DNA of 64,000 bases, taken from the NCBI GenBank assembly GCA_024036415.1, contig JAMWET010006971.1, forward strand, positions 38,501-102,500. The letters run 5' to 3'. The position numbers were made by a program, and so were the translations under genes. This document shows positions 43,230 through 56,900 of the stretch, piece after piece. The stretch comes from Prochilodus magdalenae (taxonomy: Eukaryota; Chordata; Actinopteri; Characiformes; Prochilodontidae). Each line of letters begins with the position of its first letter. Position 1 is the first letter of the stretch. The notes below the pieces were generated by a model. That model ran no database searches. It had not been told where the DNA came from and saw only the letters and a list, made by a program, of their open reading frames with translations.

Positions 43230-44060
43230 CCACTAGTCCTCAGCAGTCCTCTTCCCTCTTCCGGCCCCGCTGGGAGGAGTTGAAGAGCCTGATGGCTCTC
43301 GAGACAAAGGATCTCCTGAGTCTGTCTGCGGAGCACCTCTGTGACAGCAGCCTGCCACTGAACTTGCTCCTTCTGTCCATGATGATGGTGTGCAGTGGGT
43401 GCCCATCATCATCCATAATAGACAGCAGTTTGTGCAGTGTCCTCCTCTCCGCCACCTTCACCACACCAACAACTGCACCACACCAACAACTGACCCTGCT
43501 CGCCGGACCAGCTCGTCCAGACGCATCTCGTCTCTCTTCTTAATGCTTCCTCCCCAGCACACCACAGCATAGAAGAGACAGCTGGCCACCACAGTCTGAT
43601 AGAACATCTGCAGGAGCTTCCTACAGATGTTAAAGGACCCCAGCCTCCTCAGAAAGTAGAGTCGGCTCTGCCCCTTTCTGTACAGGATATCAGTGTTGGC
43701 TGACCAGTCCAACCTCTCATCCAGGTGCAGTCCGAGATACCTGTAGGTCCTAACCATCTCTACTTCCACCCCCTCAATAAAGACCGACTGTGTGAGTGGC
43801 CTCGTCCTGCGAAAGTCCACTACCATCTCTTGGGTCTCGGAAGTGTTCAGTAGCAGGTTGTTCCTATGGCACCATGCCACAAAGTCCTCCACCAGGTTTC
43901 TATACTCCACCTCCTGCCCTCCCCTTACACAGGCCACAATAGCAGTATCGTCCGAGAACTTCTGCATGTGGCACGACTCAGAGTTATACTTGAAGTCTGA
44001 GGCGTACAGTGTGAAGAGGAAAGGGTAAAGTGCAGTCCCCTGTGGTGCTGCTGACCACAG
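43230..44060 (-). pseudogene. 5'-truncated L2/CR1-group LINE, reverse transcriptase end
   Basis: The minus strand reads KFSDDTAIV (the FSDD catalytic box of reverse transcriptase), then the thumb region with RTYRYLGLHLDERLDW, RKGQSRLYFLRRL and VVASCLFYAVVCWGG. A frameshift near 43460 leads to VAERRTLHKLLSIMDDDGHP and SFVSRAIRLFNSS. The upstream reverse transcriptase and endonuclease are absent. Confidence 0.82.
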
Positions 44061-44416
44061 TCAGCATACATCCTTTCAAACCATCAATATTGTTACTAGC
44101 ATAAAGTGCAGTCTGTCATGTGTGTGAGTAATTTGCACACGTGTGAGTGCACCATTAAGATATGGATGTAGTGCATGCTTGATCAGAAAGCCAGATCTTA
44201 CTGATGTTAAGCTTATATAATAAATACTACAGACTAAAATGTTTATTATGGAATAGTCCAAATAATTCAGGGCCACATATTATCAGCAGTTATCTTTATT
44301 AGTTATAACGTTTGTGGTTATGATTTGGCATGCACATTTTTTACAAGTTGACTAGACAATAGTTTTAAATGAAAGAAACAGCTGCAGTGAAAGAAACATA
44401 CACAAACGTGTGTGGT

Positions 44417-44549
44417 TTAATCTGTGTGTTCGAGTGTGAGGCCACACTTCCTGAGCGTGCGGCGGACATAGGGCATAGCATCCTGCAGGAACCACTCCCT
44501 CTTATACAGCACCAGCATCACGTCCAGCAGCAGACTGTGCTCCCTCCGC
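44417..44549 (-). CDS. Kinesin-like last exon
   Basis: GCACAG/GCGG opens [20 protein letters not shown], then [20 protein letters not shown] and a stop at 44417-44419. The phase agrees with exon 44720-44861 (which ends SLYKQL). The compact helical C-terminus is well ordered in contrast to the exon before it. I do not recognise the domain. Confidence 0.8.
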
Positions 44550-45097
44550 CTGTGCACACACAGCACACACGCACACACACACACAAACATACACACATAC
44601 ACACACACACACACATACACACATACACACATACACACACACACACACTTAAACCCCCTTATCATCTCTGAATATGTTTTATTTACTGCATGACAGATTT
44701 ACTCGTGTGTTAGACGCACAGCTGTTTGTAGAGGCTGGGTTTGTGCAGTGCTGGGTCACAGTAGCAGGAGTGTGAGGTCAGCTCAGAAGTTCTCTCTGTA
44801 AATCCACACTCTGAGGATGATTCAGGAAAACCAGAACACGAACCAAAGCCACACTTACTGCCTGCATCATAGGAGAGAAAAGGAGCAAGATAGAGGGAAT
44901 GTGAGAGAGAGTGGGGGGGAAACGGAGGGTATAGAAAGGGAGCGAGAGAAAGAGAATGAGACAGAGAAAGGGGTGAAGAATGAGAGAAAATGGCAGAGAG
45001 AGAGAAAGAGAGGGAGAGAGACAGAGAGAGAGAAAGAGAGACAGAGAGACAGAGAGAGAGAATGGGACCGAGAAAGGGGTGAAGAATGAGAGAAAAT

Positions 45098-45138
<41 letters not shown>

Positions 45139-45728
45139 AAAGAGAGAGAGAAGAGAGAGAGAGAAAATGGGAGAAAATGACAGAGAGGAGAGAGAAAGAC
45201 GAGAATGAGAGAAAGGGTGAAGAATGAGAGAAAATGACAGAGAGAGAGAGAGAGAGAGAGAGAGAAAATGGGACAGAAAAAGGGGTGAAGAATGGGAGAA
45301 AATGACAGAGAGAGAGAGAAAGAGAGAATGGGACTGAAGAATAAATCCAGAGAGAGAGAGAGAAAGAGGATGGGACAGAGAAAGGGGTGAAGAATGGGGG
45401 AGAAAAATGACAGAGACAGAGAGAGAGAAAGAGAGACAGAGAGACAGAGAGAGAGAAAGAGAGAATGGGACAGAGAAAGGGGTGAAGAATGAAAGAAAAT
45501 GACAGAGAGAGAGGGAAAGAGAGAAAGAAAATGGGACAGAGAAAGGGGTGAAGAATGGGAGAAAATGACAGAGAGAGAAAGAGAGAATGGGACAGAGAAA
45601 GGGGTGAAAAATGAGAGAAAATGGCAGAGAGGGAGAAAGAGAGGGAGAGAGACAGAGAGAGAGAAAGAGAGGGAGAGAGACAGAGAGAGAGAATGGGACC
45701 GAGAAAGGGGTGAAGAATGAGAGAAAAT

Positions 45729-45775
<47 letters not shown>

Positions 45776-47920
45776 TGGGACAGAGAAAGGGGTGAAGAAT
45801 GGGAGAAAATGACAGAGAGAGAGAGAAAGAGAGAATGGGACAGAGAAAGGGGTGAAGAATGGGAGAAAATGACAGAGAGAGAGAAAGAGAGAATGGGACA
45901 GAGAAAGGGGTGAAGAATAAGAGAAAATGACAGAGAGAGAGGGAGAGAGAGAATGGGACAGAGAAAGGGGTAAGGAATGAGAGAAAATGACAGAGAGAGA
46001 GAGAAAGAGAAAATGGGACAGAGAAAGGGGTGAAGAATGGGAGAAAATGACAGAGAGAGAGAAAAAGAGAGAATGGGGCAGAGAAAGGGGTGAAGAATGG
46101 GAGAAAATGACAGAGAGAGAGAAAGAGAGAATGGGACAGAGAAAGGGGTGAAGAATGGGAGAAAATGACAGAGAGAGAGAAAGAGAGAATGGGACAGAGA
46201 AAGGGGTGAAGAATGGGAGAAAATGACAGAGAGAGAGAAAGAGAGAATGGGACAGAGAAAAAGAAAATGACAGAGGAGAGGGAGAGGAGTGAAGAATGAG
46301 AGAAAATGACAGAGAGAGAGAAAGAGATGGGACAGAGAAAGGGGTAAGGAATGGGAATTTTTTGGAGAAAATGACAGAGAGAGAGAGAGAGACAGAGAAA
46401 GAAATGGGAGAGAAGAATGGGGCAGAGAAAATGACATGGGAGAGAGAGACATGAGGAGAGAGAAAGAGAGAATGGGACAGAGAAAGAAGAATTGGAGGAG
46501 AAAATGAGAGAAAGAGAGAATGGGACAGAGAAAGGGGTGAAGAATGGGAGAAAATGACAGAGAGAGAGAGAAAGAGAGAATGGGACAGAGAAAGGGGTGA
46601 AGAATGGGAGAAAATGACAGAGAGAGAGAGAGAGAATGGGACCGAGAAAGGGGTGAAGAATGAAAGAAAATGACAGAGAGAGAGGGAAAGAGAGAAAGAA
46701 AATGGGACAGAAAAAGGGGTGAAGAATGAGAGAAAATGACAGAGAGAGAGAGAAAGAGAGAATGGGACAGAGAAAGGGGTGAAGAATGGGAGAAAATGAC
46801 AGAGAGAGAGAAAGAGAGAATGGGACAGAGAAAGGGGTGAAGAATGGGAGAAAATGACAGAGAGAGAGAAAGAGAGAATGGGACAGAGAAAGGGGTGAAG
46901 AATGGGAGAAAATCTCATATTTCATTCCCATAACTTAAAAAGTTGTGGCCATGACTTAAATGTCTTGTTCCCATGCCTTACTGAATAGTGGCTATGGCAT
47001 AACTCTCTTGTTTGCACACCTTACTAAACTGTGTCAATGGCATAGCTTAGTCTCATCCCTAAGCCTTACTAAACCGTGGTCACACCATCATGCTTTCACA
47101 TGTTAATGAATTGTGGTCCCAGCTAATCTATTGTTTTGCCGAGGCTTACTAAATTGTGGCTATGAACTGTTTTCCCTCCCACATCTTACTAAACAGTAGT
47201 CATAACCATCTTGTTCTCACACCTTAGTAAACTGTGGCCACAGCGTAACTCATACTAAATCATTGCCATAACTTAAGTATTGTGTTCCCACATCCTACTA
47301 AACTGTAATCACAACCTGGCTGTCTCTTATCAAGCCTTACTGAATTGTGATTATGCCTTAATCTTGTTCCCATGTCTTACTTAATCAAGGTCATGACCTA
47401 ATTATCTTGTTCTACAGCTTACTAAATCGTGATCATGTCTTAACTGACTCATTCCCACATCTTACTAAATCATGGTCACAACTGAACTGATCTTGTTCCC
47501 TCATCTTAAGCAATGGCCCAGTGTTGTTAAGAGATATCAGCTGAGTGAGGCCTGTCTGAGTAAACAGGGGATTTTGGATAAATACGATTTTTTGATTAAC
47601 ACGTTAAATTAACACCGTGTTTGTGTCTCACCGTGATCGGCTGTGCAGTGTTGAGAAACGCAGTGTGACATGAGCAGCATCTCCGTGTTGGTGGTGACTG
47701 TGTGTGTATGCGAGGTGTGTGTGCTCATGCTGCTATGACACCCAGAGCACGGTCTACAGCCGTCTTTCAGAAGGGCTTCCAGTCTGGCCTTTAGCTCAGC
47801 GTTCTCTATACACACCTGCAGGGGGCAGTGTACACATATTTAAAACAACTTGGCTTTAAGTAAGAGTGATCTGAATAAATTTGTCTGAATAATATGTCTA
47901 TTCTTATCAATACATTATAC

Positions 47921-47957
<37 letters not shown>

Positions 47958-50900
47958 CATTTATTAAACAAGACCATCAATTTTACCGCCCAGAATGTCT
48001 AAATGTCAAGTGGCACAATAAACAAATGTCCTAATGTAGTTACACGACTACTAACCTGTTTTAATGATTGTCAAAAAGCTACTGACTGTGATTGCAATCT
48101 GAAAGTTAAATGTGAAAGTAAAAAAGTCACTTGGGGTCATTTGGGGTCGTCTTTATGGAGCAATACCCATCCCACTCTCTCTTAAAACCATGTCAGAATA
48201 AAAGTCTTACATGTCAGTTATGCCACAAGACATTGGAACAAATTAAGAATCACAGAGAAATAATAAATAGTTTTACACTCATGCCAAACTGTTATTACCA
48301 CATAACAATGGTAATAACAATTACCAAGTTTTAATAGTTTATTTAATCTACATTTATCAATAAACAGTTCCATCTGACATTTTGGGAGGTATTAATAACC
48401 AATATGTAATACTGTACAGAATGTATAGGTGAGAGTTTCCCTACTTTTTCGTAGCAGCTCCTGGTTTTGTCTATGTGAGAGGTCAGCTCAGCCTGCAACA
48501 ACAGAACCACAGTAACAGATCATCAGCAGAAGGAACTGGAAAAGATTCTGTGCGTTTACTAACCAGGAGAAATTAGAATAAATCACCTTTTCTTTCTGCA
48601 GCTGTGTGATGGACAGAGTCGCTCGCTCTCTCAGTTCCTCAAACTCCTCTCTCATTCTCTTCAGCTCTGACATCAGCTGCTCCTGAAGCACATAAGACTG
48701 CATTACTGACCTCCCATCAGTCTGTAACAATGACTGACCTCCTAGTCTGTAACAACACTGCATTACTGACCTCCCATCAGTCTGTAACACTGCATTACTG
48801 ACCTCCCATCAGTCTGTAACAATGACTGACCTCCTAGTCTGTAACAACACTGCATTACTGACCTCCCATCAGCCTGTAACACTGCATTACTGACCTCCCA
48901 TCAGCCCATAACACTACATTACTGACCTCCCATCAGTCTGTAACAACACTGCATTACTGACCTCCCATCAGCTTGCAACACTGCATTACTGACCTCCCAT
49001 CAGTCTGTAACAACACTGCATTACTGACCTCCCATCAGTCTGTAACAATACTGCATTACTGACCTCCCATCAGTCTGTAACAACACTGCATTACAGACCT
49101 CCCATCAGTCTGTAACAACACTGCATTACTGACCTCCCATCAGTCTGTAACAACACTGCATTACTGACCTCCCATCAGTCTGTAACAACACTGCATTACT
49201 GACCTCCCATCAGTCTGTAACACTGCATTACTGACCTCCCATCAGCCTGTAACAACACTGCATTACTGACCTTCCATCAGTCTGTAACAACACTGCATTA
49301 CAGACCTCCCATCAGTCTGTAACAACACTGCATTACAGACCTCCCATCAGTCTGTAACAACACTGCATTACTGACCTCCCATCAGTCTGTAACAACACTG
49401 CATTACTGACCTCCCATCAGTCTGTAACAACACTGTATTACTGACCTCCCATCAGTCTGTAACAACACTGCATTACAGACCTCCCATCAGTCTGTAACAA
49501 CACTGCATTACAGACCTCCCATCAGTCTGTAACAACACTGCATTACTGACCTCCCATCAGTCTGTAACAACACTGCATTACTGACCTTCCATCAGTCTGT
49601 AACAACACTGTATTACTGACCTCCCATCAGTCTGTAACAACACTGCATTACTGACCTCCCATCAGTCTGTAACACTGCATTACTGACCTCCCATCAGTCT
49701 GTAACAACACTGCATTACTGACCTCCCATCAGTCTGTAACAACACTGCATTACTGACCTCCCATCAGTCTGTAACAACACTGCATTACTGACCTCCCATC
49801 AGTCTGTAACACTGCATTACTGACCTCCCATCAGTCTGTAACAACACTGCATTACTGACCTCCCATCAGTCTGTAACAACACTGCATTTCTGACCTCCCA
49901 TTAGTCTGTAACACTGCATTACTGACCTCCCATCAGTCTGTAACAACACTGCATTACTGACCTCCCATCAGTCTGTAACAACACTGCATTACTGACCTCC
50001 CATCAGTCTGTAACAACACTGCATTCCTGCTCTAATTTTTTGGCTTATTTGATGATGCAGTTGTCGTGTGTAATGAGTCTCAGTGTAAGGGCACTGACCC
50101 AGGACCAGTTTCTGTCTCTTATCTCCATGAAATCAGACTGTTTGGTCAGAGAGTAGTGATCTGAGATCAGCGCTCTTGCTCTCTGAGCCCATCAAGTTTT
50201 ATTCAGATGTTTTTCCTTCAGGATGAACTCTTTACCTCCACGCTCTTTTCTCTCTGTGGGGTGGGAGATTCCTTTCTCACTGAGTCATTCTCTCTTGCTC
50301 GCTCCTCTCCATTCCTGTCTTCTGCTTTTTCTTCTTCTCCGCTCTCTCTTTTCTCTTTTTTCGTTTGTTTCTCCTCTTTTGTGTCCTCAGTCTCGTCTTT
50401 TTCAATCTCTCCCTTTCCACTTACTTTCTCTTCTCTTTCACAAATTTTCCTTTCCATTTGGATCTGTCCATCCTCTCTTTGATTCTCTTCCTCTTTTTCA
50501 GTCTCTCTCTCCCCTATCTCACTCTCTCTTTCCTCTATGGCACACTCTCTTCTGCTCTTTCTCTCTTTTCTTGCGCTCTCTCTCTCCATTCTGCTCTCTC
50601 TCCTCTCACTAGTGCATTCTCTCTCTTCTCTTCCTCTTTTTTTAAGCTCCTTCTCCAGCTCAGTCACTCTCTGGCTCAGGCTGTCTCTATCCCTCTTCAC
50701 CTGAATAATGAATTTGTCATATTCCTCTCTGATCTTTCGCTCCTGTTTGCAGTTGAGGCACTCTGGCACAGCACCTGAAGTGAGCGAGGGGGCAAGTGAG
50801 GATGAAGATGAAGACAGTGCAACACTGGAGAGACAATGGGATGACAGGACGCCACCTTTCAAAACACAAACTGCAAGAAACAGCCAGCATTACTCTCTAA

Positions 50901-53900
50901 AACTTTGTGATATTGTGGTATATACTGAGTCTGTTCTACAGTTTCTCATTATGTGGAGTATATAACTCTAAGCTCTAAATGTAGGTACTGTGGTATAGAC
51001 TGAGTCTGTTCTACAGTTTCTCATTAGGTGGAGTGTATAACTCTAAGCTCTAAATGTAGGTGCTGTGGTATAGACTGAGTCTGTTCTACAGTTTCTCATT
51101 AGGTGGAGTGTATAACTCTAAGCTCTAAATGTAGGTGCTGTGGTATAGACTGAGTCTGTTCTACAGTTTCTCATTATGTGGAGTATATAACTCTAAGCTC
51201 TAAATGTAGGTACTGTGGTATAGACTGAGTCTGTTCTACAGTTTCTCATTAGGTGGAGTGTATAACTCTAAGCTCTAAATGTAGATGCTGTGGTATATAC
51301 TGAGTCTGTTCTACAGCTTCTCATTAGGTTGAGTGTATAACTCTAAGCTCTAAATGTAGGTATTGTGGTATAGACTGAGTCTGTTCTACAGTTTCTCATT
51401 AGGTCGAGTGTATAATTCTAAGCTCTAAATGTAGGTACTGTGGTATATACTGAGTCTGTTCTACAGTTTCTCATTATGTGGAGTATATAACTCTAAGCTC
51501 TAAATGTAGGTACTGTGGTATAGACTGAGTCTGTTCTACAGTTTCTCATTAGGTGGAGTGTATAACTCTAAGCTCTAAATGTAGGTGCTGTGGTATATAC
51601 TGAGTCTGTTCTACAGCTTCTCATTAGGTCGAGTGTATAATTCTAAGCTCTAAATGTAGGTACTCTGGTATAGACTGAGTCTGCTCTACAGTTTCTCATT
51701 AGGTGGAGTGTATAACTCTAAGCTCTAAATGTAGGTATTGTGGTATAGACTGAGTCTGTTCTACAGTTTCTCATTAGGTCGAGTGTATAATTCTAAGCTC
51801 TAAATGTAGGTACTCTGGTATAGACTGAGTCTGCTCTACAGTTTCTCATTAGGTGGAGTGTATAACTCTAAGCTCTAAATGTAGGTATTGTGGTATAGAC
51901 TGAGTCTGTTCTACAGTTTCTCATTAGGTCGAGTGTATAATTCTAAGCTCTAAATGTAGGTACTGTGGTATAGACTGAGTCTGTTCTACAGTTTCTCATT
52001 AGGTTGAGTGTATAACTCTAAGCTCTAAATGTAGGTATTGTGGTATATACTGAGTCTGTTCTACAGTTTCTCATTAGTTTAAATCAGATTTTTATCAGCA
52101 TTATGTAGTTGCAATCGAGAGAGCAGAGCATGAATGGGTCTATTCCTCACTCTTGTAAATAAAAACATGCATGTTAGTTCCATAATAATTTATATAAGCT
52201 AATGAATTATGCGTTTTAACATTAATAATAATAATAAGCCTGCACTATGAGGATTTGACTAATGTTTATGCATTGATCAGCACCCCTCATTACCATCCAC
52301 AGCTCTGCTCCGCTCCGACAAGTTCTGAGATCCATGCCCATACCGTCCATTTGGCTCCGTTGGTGATGGTTTCTCTAACTGCGGTAGGAAAGATTGACTC
52401 TCTGAGCTTTCCAAGCTGCTCCTGGGTTTGCTTTTGGCCAAAGATCCTGAGGTGGGCAGGATAGGGGGCAGACAGGCCTGAGACTGGACAGAGCACAACA
52501 CACCAACTGGTTAAGTCATACTGGCTATGTGGTCTTAATCAAACAAGTGTTGCATTGTGTGTCAAATACTGATAGCTCCACATTACTGGTGTACAGCCCA
52601 TCTGCTGCAGCACAGCTATCCTCCAGCTTCTCATCAGTTGTCAGTTTCTGACCACAGGTCAGCTCTTGGATGGGCTGCAACCTGTATGTGAGTGTTGCTT
52701 TGGGAACGGACCACTGGAGACAAAAATGAATGTAAATGAAGCAGACCACTGTCTGCAGACCTATGACCCCTGTAAACGTTTACAAGTCCCCGCCCTCCAA
52801 GGTCACTCAGCACAGTAATACTGAATGACATGAATGACTAATAAACCTTTTCATACAATAAGGTTAATGAGGCCCAGCTTTAGTACTAATTTAGGGTCAG
52901 TTCCACAAGCCATGCACCTGTGTTAAACTACTTACAGCACACTAACACATTACACTTATTGAGTTACAGTACACCAACACGCTACTTACAGTACACTAAC
53001 GCATTATTCTTATTGAGTTGCTGTACACCAACACACTACTTACAGCACACTAACGCATTACACTTACTGAGTTACTGTACACCAACACACTACTTACAGT
53101 ACACTAACGCATTACACTTACTGAGTTACTGTACACCAACACGCTACCTACAGTACACTAACACATTACACTTACTGAGTTACTGTACACCAACACACTA
53201 CTTACAGTACACTAACACATTACACTTACTGAGTTACTGTACACCAACACACTACTTACAGTACACTAATGCATTACACTTACTGAGTTACTGTACACCA
53301 ACACGCTACCTACAGTACACTAACACATTACACTTACTGAGTTACTGTACACCAACACACTACTTACAGTACACTAACACATTACACTTACTGAGTTGCT
53401 GTACACCAACACACTACTTACAGTACACTAACGCATTATACTTACTGAGTTACTGTACACCAACACGCTACTTACAGTACACTAACGCATTACACTTACT
53501 GAGTTACTGTACACCAACACGCTACTTACAGTACACTAACGCATTACACTTACTGAGTTACTGTACACCAACACACTACTTACAGTACACTAACGCATTA
53601 CACTTACTGAGTTACTGTACACCAACACGCTACTTACAGTACACTAACGCATTACACGTACTGAGTTACTGTACACCAACACGCTACTTACAGCACACTA
53701 ACGCATTACCCTTACTGAGTTACTGTACACTAACACGCTACTTACAGCACACCAACGATTACACTTACTGAGTTACTGTACACTAACACGCTACTTACAG
53801 CACACTAACGCATTACACGTACTGAGTTACTGTACACCAACACGCTACTTACAGCACACTAACGCATTACACTTACTGAGTTACCGTACACCAACACACT

Positions 53901-56900
53901 ACTTAGAGCACACTAACGCATTACACTTACTGAGTTACCGTACACCAACACACTACTTACAGCACACTAACACATTACACTTACTGAGTTACCGTACACC
54001 AACACACTACTTACAGCACACTAACACATTACACTTACTGAGTTACTGTACACCATCACGCTACTTACAGTACACTAACGCATTACACTTACTGAGTTAC
54101 TGTACACCAACACACTACTTACAGTACACTAACGCATTATACTTACTGAGTTACTGTACACCAACACACTACTTACAGTACACTAACGCATTACACTTAC
54201 TGAGTTACTGTACACCAACACACTACTTACAGTACACTAACGCATTACACTTACTGAGTTACAGTACACCAACACGCTACTTACAGTACACTAACGCATT
54301 ACACTTACTGAGTTACTGTACACCAACACGCTACTTACAGCACACTAACGCATTACACGTACTGAGTTACTGTACACCAACACGCTACTTACAGCACACT
54401 AACGCATTACACGTACTGAGTTACTGTACACCAACACGCTACTTACAGCACACTAACGCATTACACGTACTGAGTTACTGTACACCAACACGCTACTTAC
54501 AGCACACCAACGATTACACTTACTGAGTTACTGTACACTAACACGCTACTTACAGTACACTAACGCATTACACTTACTGAGTTACCGTACACCAACACGC
54601 TACTTACAGCACACTAACGCATTACACTTACTGAGTTACCGTACACCAACACACTACTTACAGCACACTAACGCATTACACTTACTGAGTTACTGTACAC
54701 CAACACACTACTTAGAGCACACTAACGCATTTCACTTAACGAGTTACTGTACACCAACACACTACTTACAGCACACTAACGCATTACACTTACTGACTTA
54801 CTATACACCAACACACTACTTACAGCACACTAACACATTACACTTACTGAGTTACTGTACACCAACACACTACTTACAGTACACTAACACACTACACTTA
54901 CTGAGTTACCGTACACCAACACGCTACTTACAGTACACTAACACATTACACTTACTGAGTTACTGTACACCAACACACTACTTACAGTACACTAACACAT
55001 TACACTTACTGAGTTACTGTACACCAACACGCTACTTACAGTACACTAACGCATTACACTTACTGAGTTACTGTACACCAACACGCTACTTACAGTACAC
55101 TAACACATTACACTTACTGAGTTACTGTACACCAACACACTACTTACAGTACACTAACACACTACACTTACTGAGTTACCGTACACCAACACGCTACTTA
55201 CAGTACACTAACACATTACACTTACTGAGTTACTGTACACCAACACACTACTTACAGTACACTAACACATTACACTTACTGAGTTACTGTACACCAACAC
55301 ACTACTTACAGTACACTAACGCATTACACTTACTGAGTTACTGTACACCAACACACTACTTACAGTACACTAACACATTACACTTACTGAGTTACTATAC
55401 TTCTCCCAGCTATGAAAGATAAGCATCATATTAGTGCCTTAGCTGAAAATGACTTGTTACCTTGTTGTTAATAAGCTGAATAGCTGATGTTTTCTAATAT
55501 AGATAGAATTCTGACCCTTGTGATTGGCTAGCTGGCATGGCACAGCTCACGGAACACCAGGTCAGCAACTGCAGTAACTTTTACCACCCCAGCTTTCCAC
55601 TGACCTGATCCACAGCTAAATACCAGGTAGGCTACTTTAGTTCACCCTTTTAAGTTCAAAGACCTATGGCACATGAACACAATTGCCTACAAAATGGTAA
55701 AACTGATCCTAGACCAGTACTCCTGCTCTGACAACAGAGTGTTTGTGGGACTCACTCTTCTGTCTGCACTGACCGGCGGAAGCGTCTGTGCTCTGGTCAG
55801 CGGATAGGTGCACTTTTCTGATGTCCACCTATTTTGCACCTGGCAGGGCAGAGATGGCTGATTATATATACAGTGTAATATTTACTGCTAAAATGATAAA
55901 TGATAATTTAACTATGAATATTATGAATATTCATAGAAAATTTAATTTCCGTAATTATATAAAAACAGTTTGATCTGCAGTGAGAACCAGCCAGCATATT
56001 ATGGCACCTAAAGCACTTTCTAGTTCTACATTAACAGAATGTAGTCAATCTGTTACTCTGTATACTGCATTACCCTGTTCTTCAATGGTCAGGACCCCCA
56101 CAGGACCACCACAGAGCAGGTATTATGTGGGTGGTGGATCCCAGTGACACTGACATGCTGTTTTTTTGTTTTTTGCCTGTGAGGTAAGCTTTGGCTGTGA
56201 AGGTACAGCTGCATATGTTTGCCTGTTCAGGTGTGTAGCTTATCTGTGAGGTGTGTATTGAGCGTGAAGGTACAGCTGCATATGTTTACCTGCCTGTGCA
56301 GGTGTGTAGCTTATCTGTGAGGTGTGTATGGAGTGTGAAGGTACAGCTGCATATGTTTACCTGTGCAGGTGTGCAGCTTATCTGTGAGGTGTGTATGGAG
56401 TGTGAAGGTACAGCTGCATATGTTTACCTGTGCAGGTGTGCAGCTTATCTGTGAGGTGTGTATGGAGTGTGAAGGTACAGCTGCATATGTTTACCTGTGC
56501 AGGTGTGCAGCTTATCTGTGAGGTGTGTATTGAGCGTGAAGGTACAGCTGCATATGTTTACCTGTGCAGGTGTGCAGCTTATCTGTGAGGTGTGTATGGA
56601 GTGTGAAGGTACAGCTGCATATGTTTACCTGTGCAGGTGTGCAGCTTATCTGTGAGGTGTGTATTGAGCGTGAAGGTACAGCTGCATATGTTTACCTGTG
56701 CAGGTGTGCAGCATATCTGTGAGGTGTGTATTGCGCGTGAAGGTACAGCTGCATATGTTTACCTGTGCAGGTGTGTAGCATATCTGTGAGGTGTGTATTG
56801 CGCGTGAAGGTACAGCTGCATATGTTTACCTGTGCAGGTGTGCAGCTTATCTGTGAGGTGTGTATTGCGCGTGAAGGTACAGCTGCATATGTTTACCTGT

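Noticed and set aside
44710..46931. Open frames of 580-717 residues rich in Ser, Leu, Phe and Pro on the minus strand
   Set aside because: They arise from a stop-free pyrimidine minisatellite open in all three minus frames. Only the last ~47 residues of one frame coincide with a real exon (44720-44861).
50207..50778. Plus-strand Ser/Phe/Leu-rich ORFs
   Set aside because: They are the complement of the E/R/K-rich coding exon on the minus strand, which has splice borders and in-phase neighbours.
52920..53771. 283-residue plus-strand frame with an 18-residue period
   Set aside because: It is the translation of the 54-bp minisatellite. The frame breaks as soon as units change length, and no start context or flanking exons exist.
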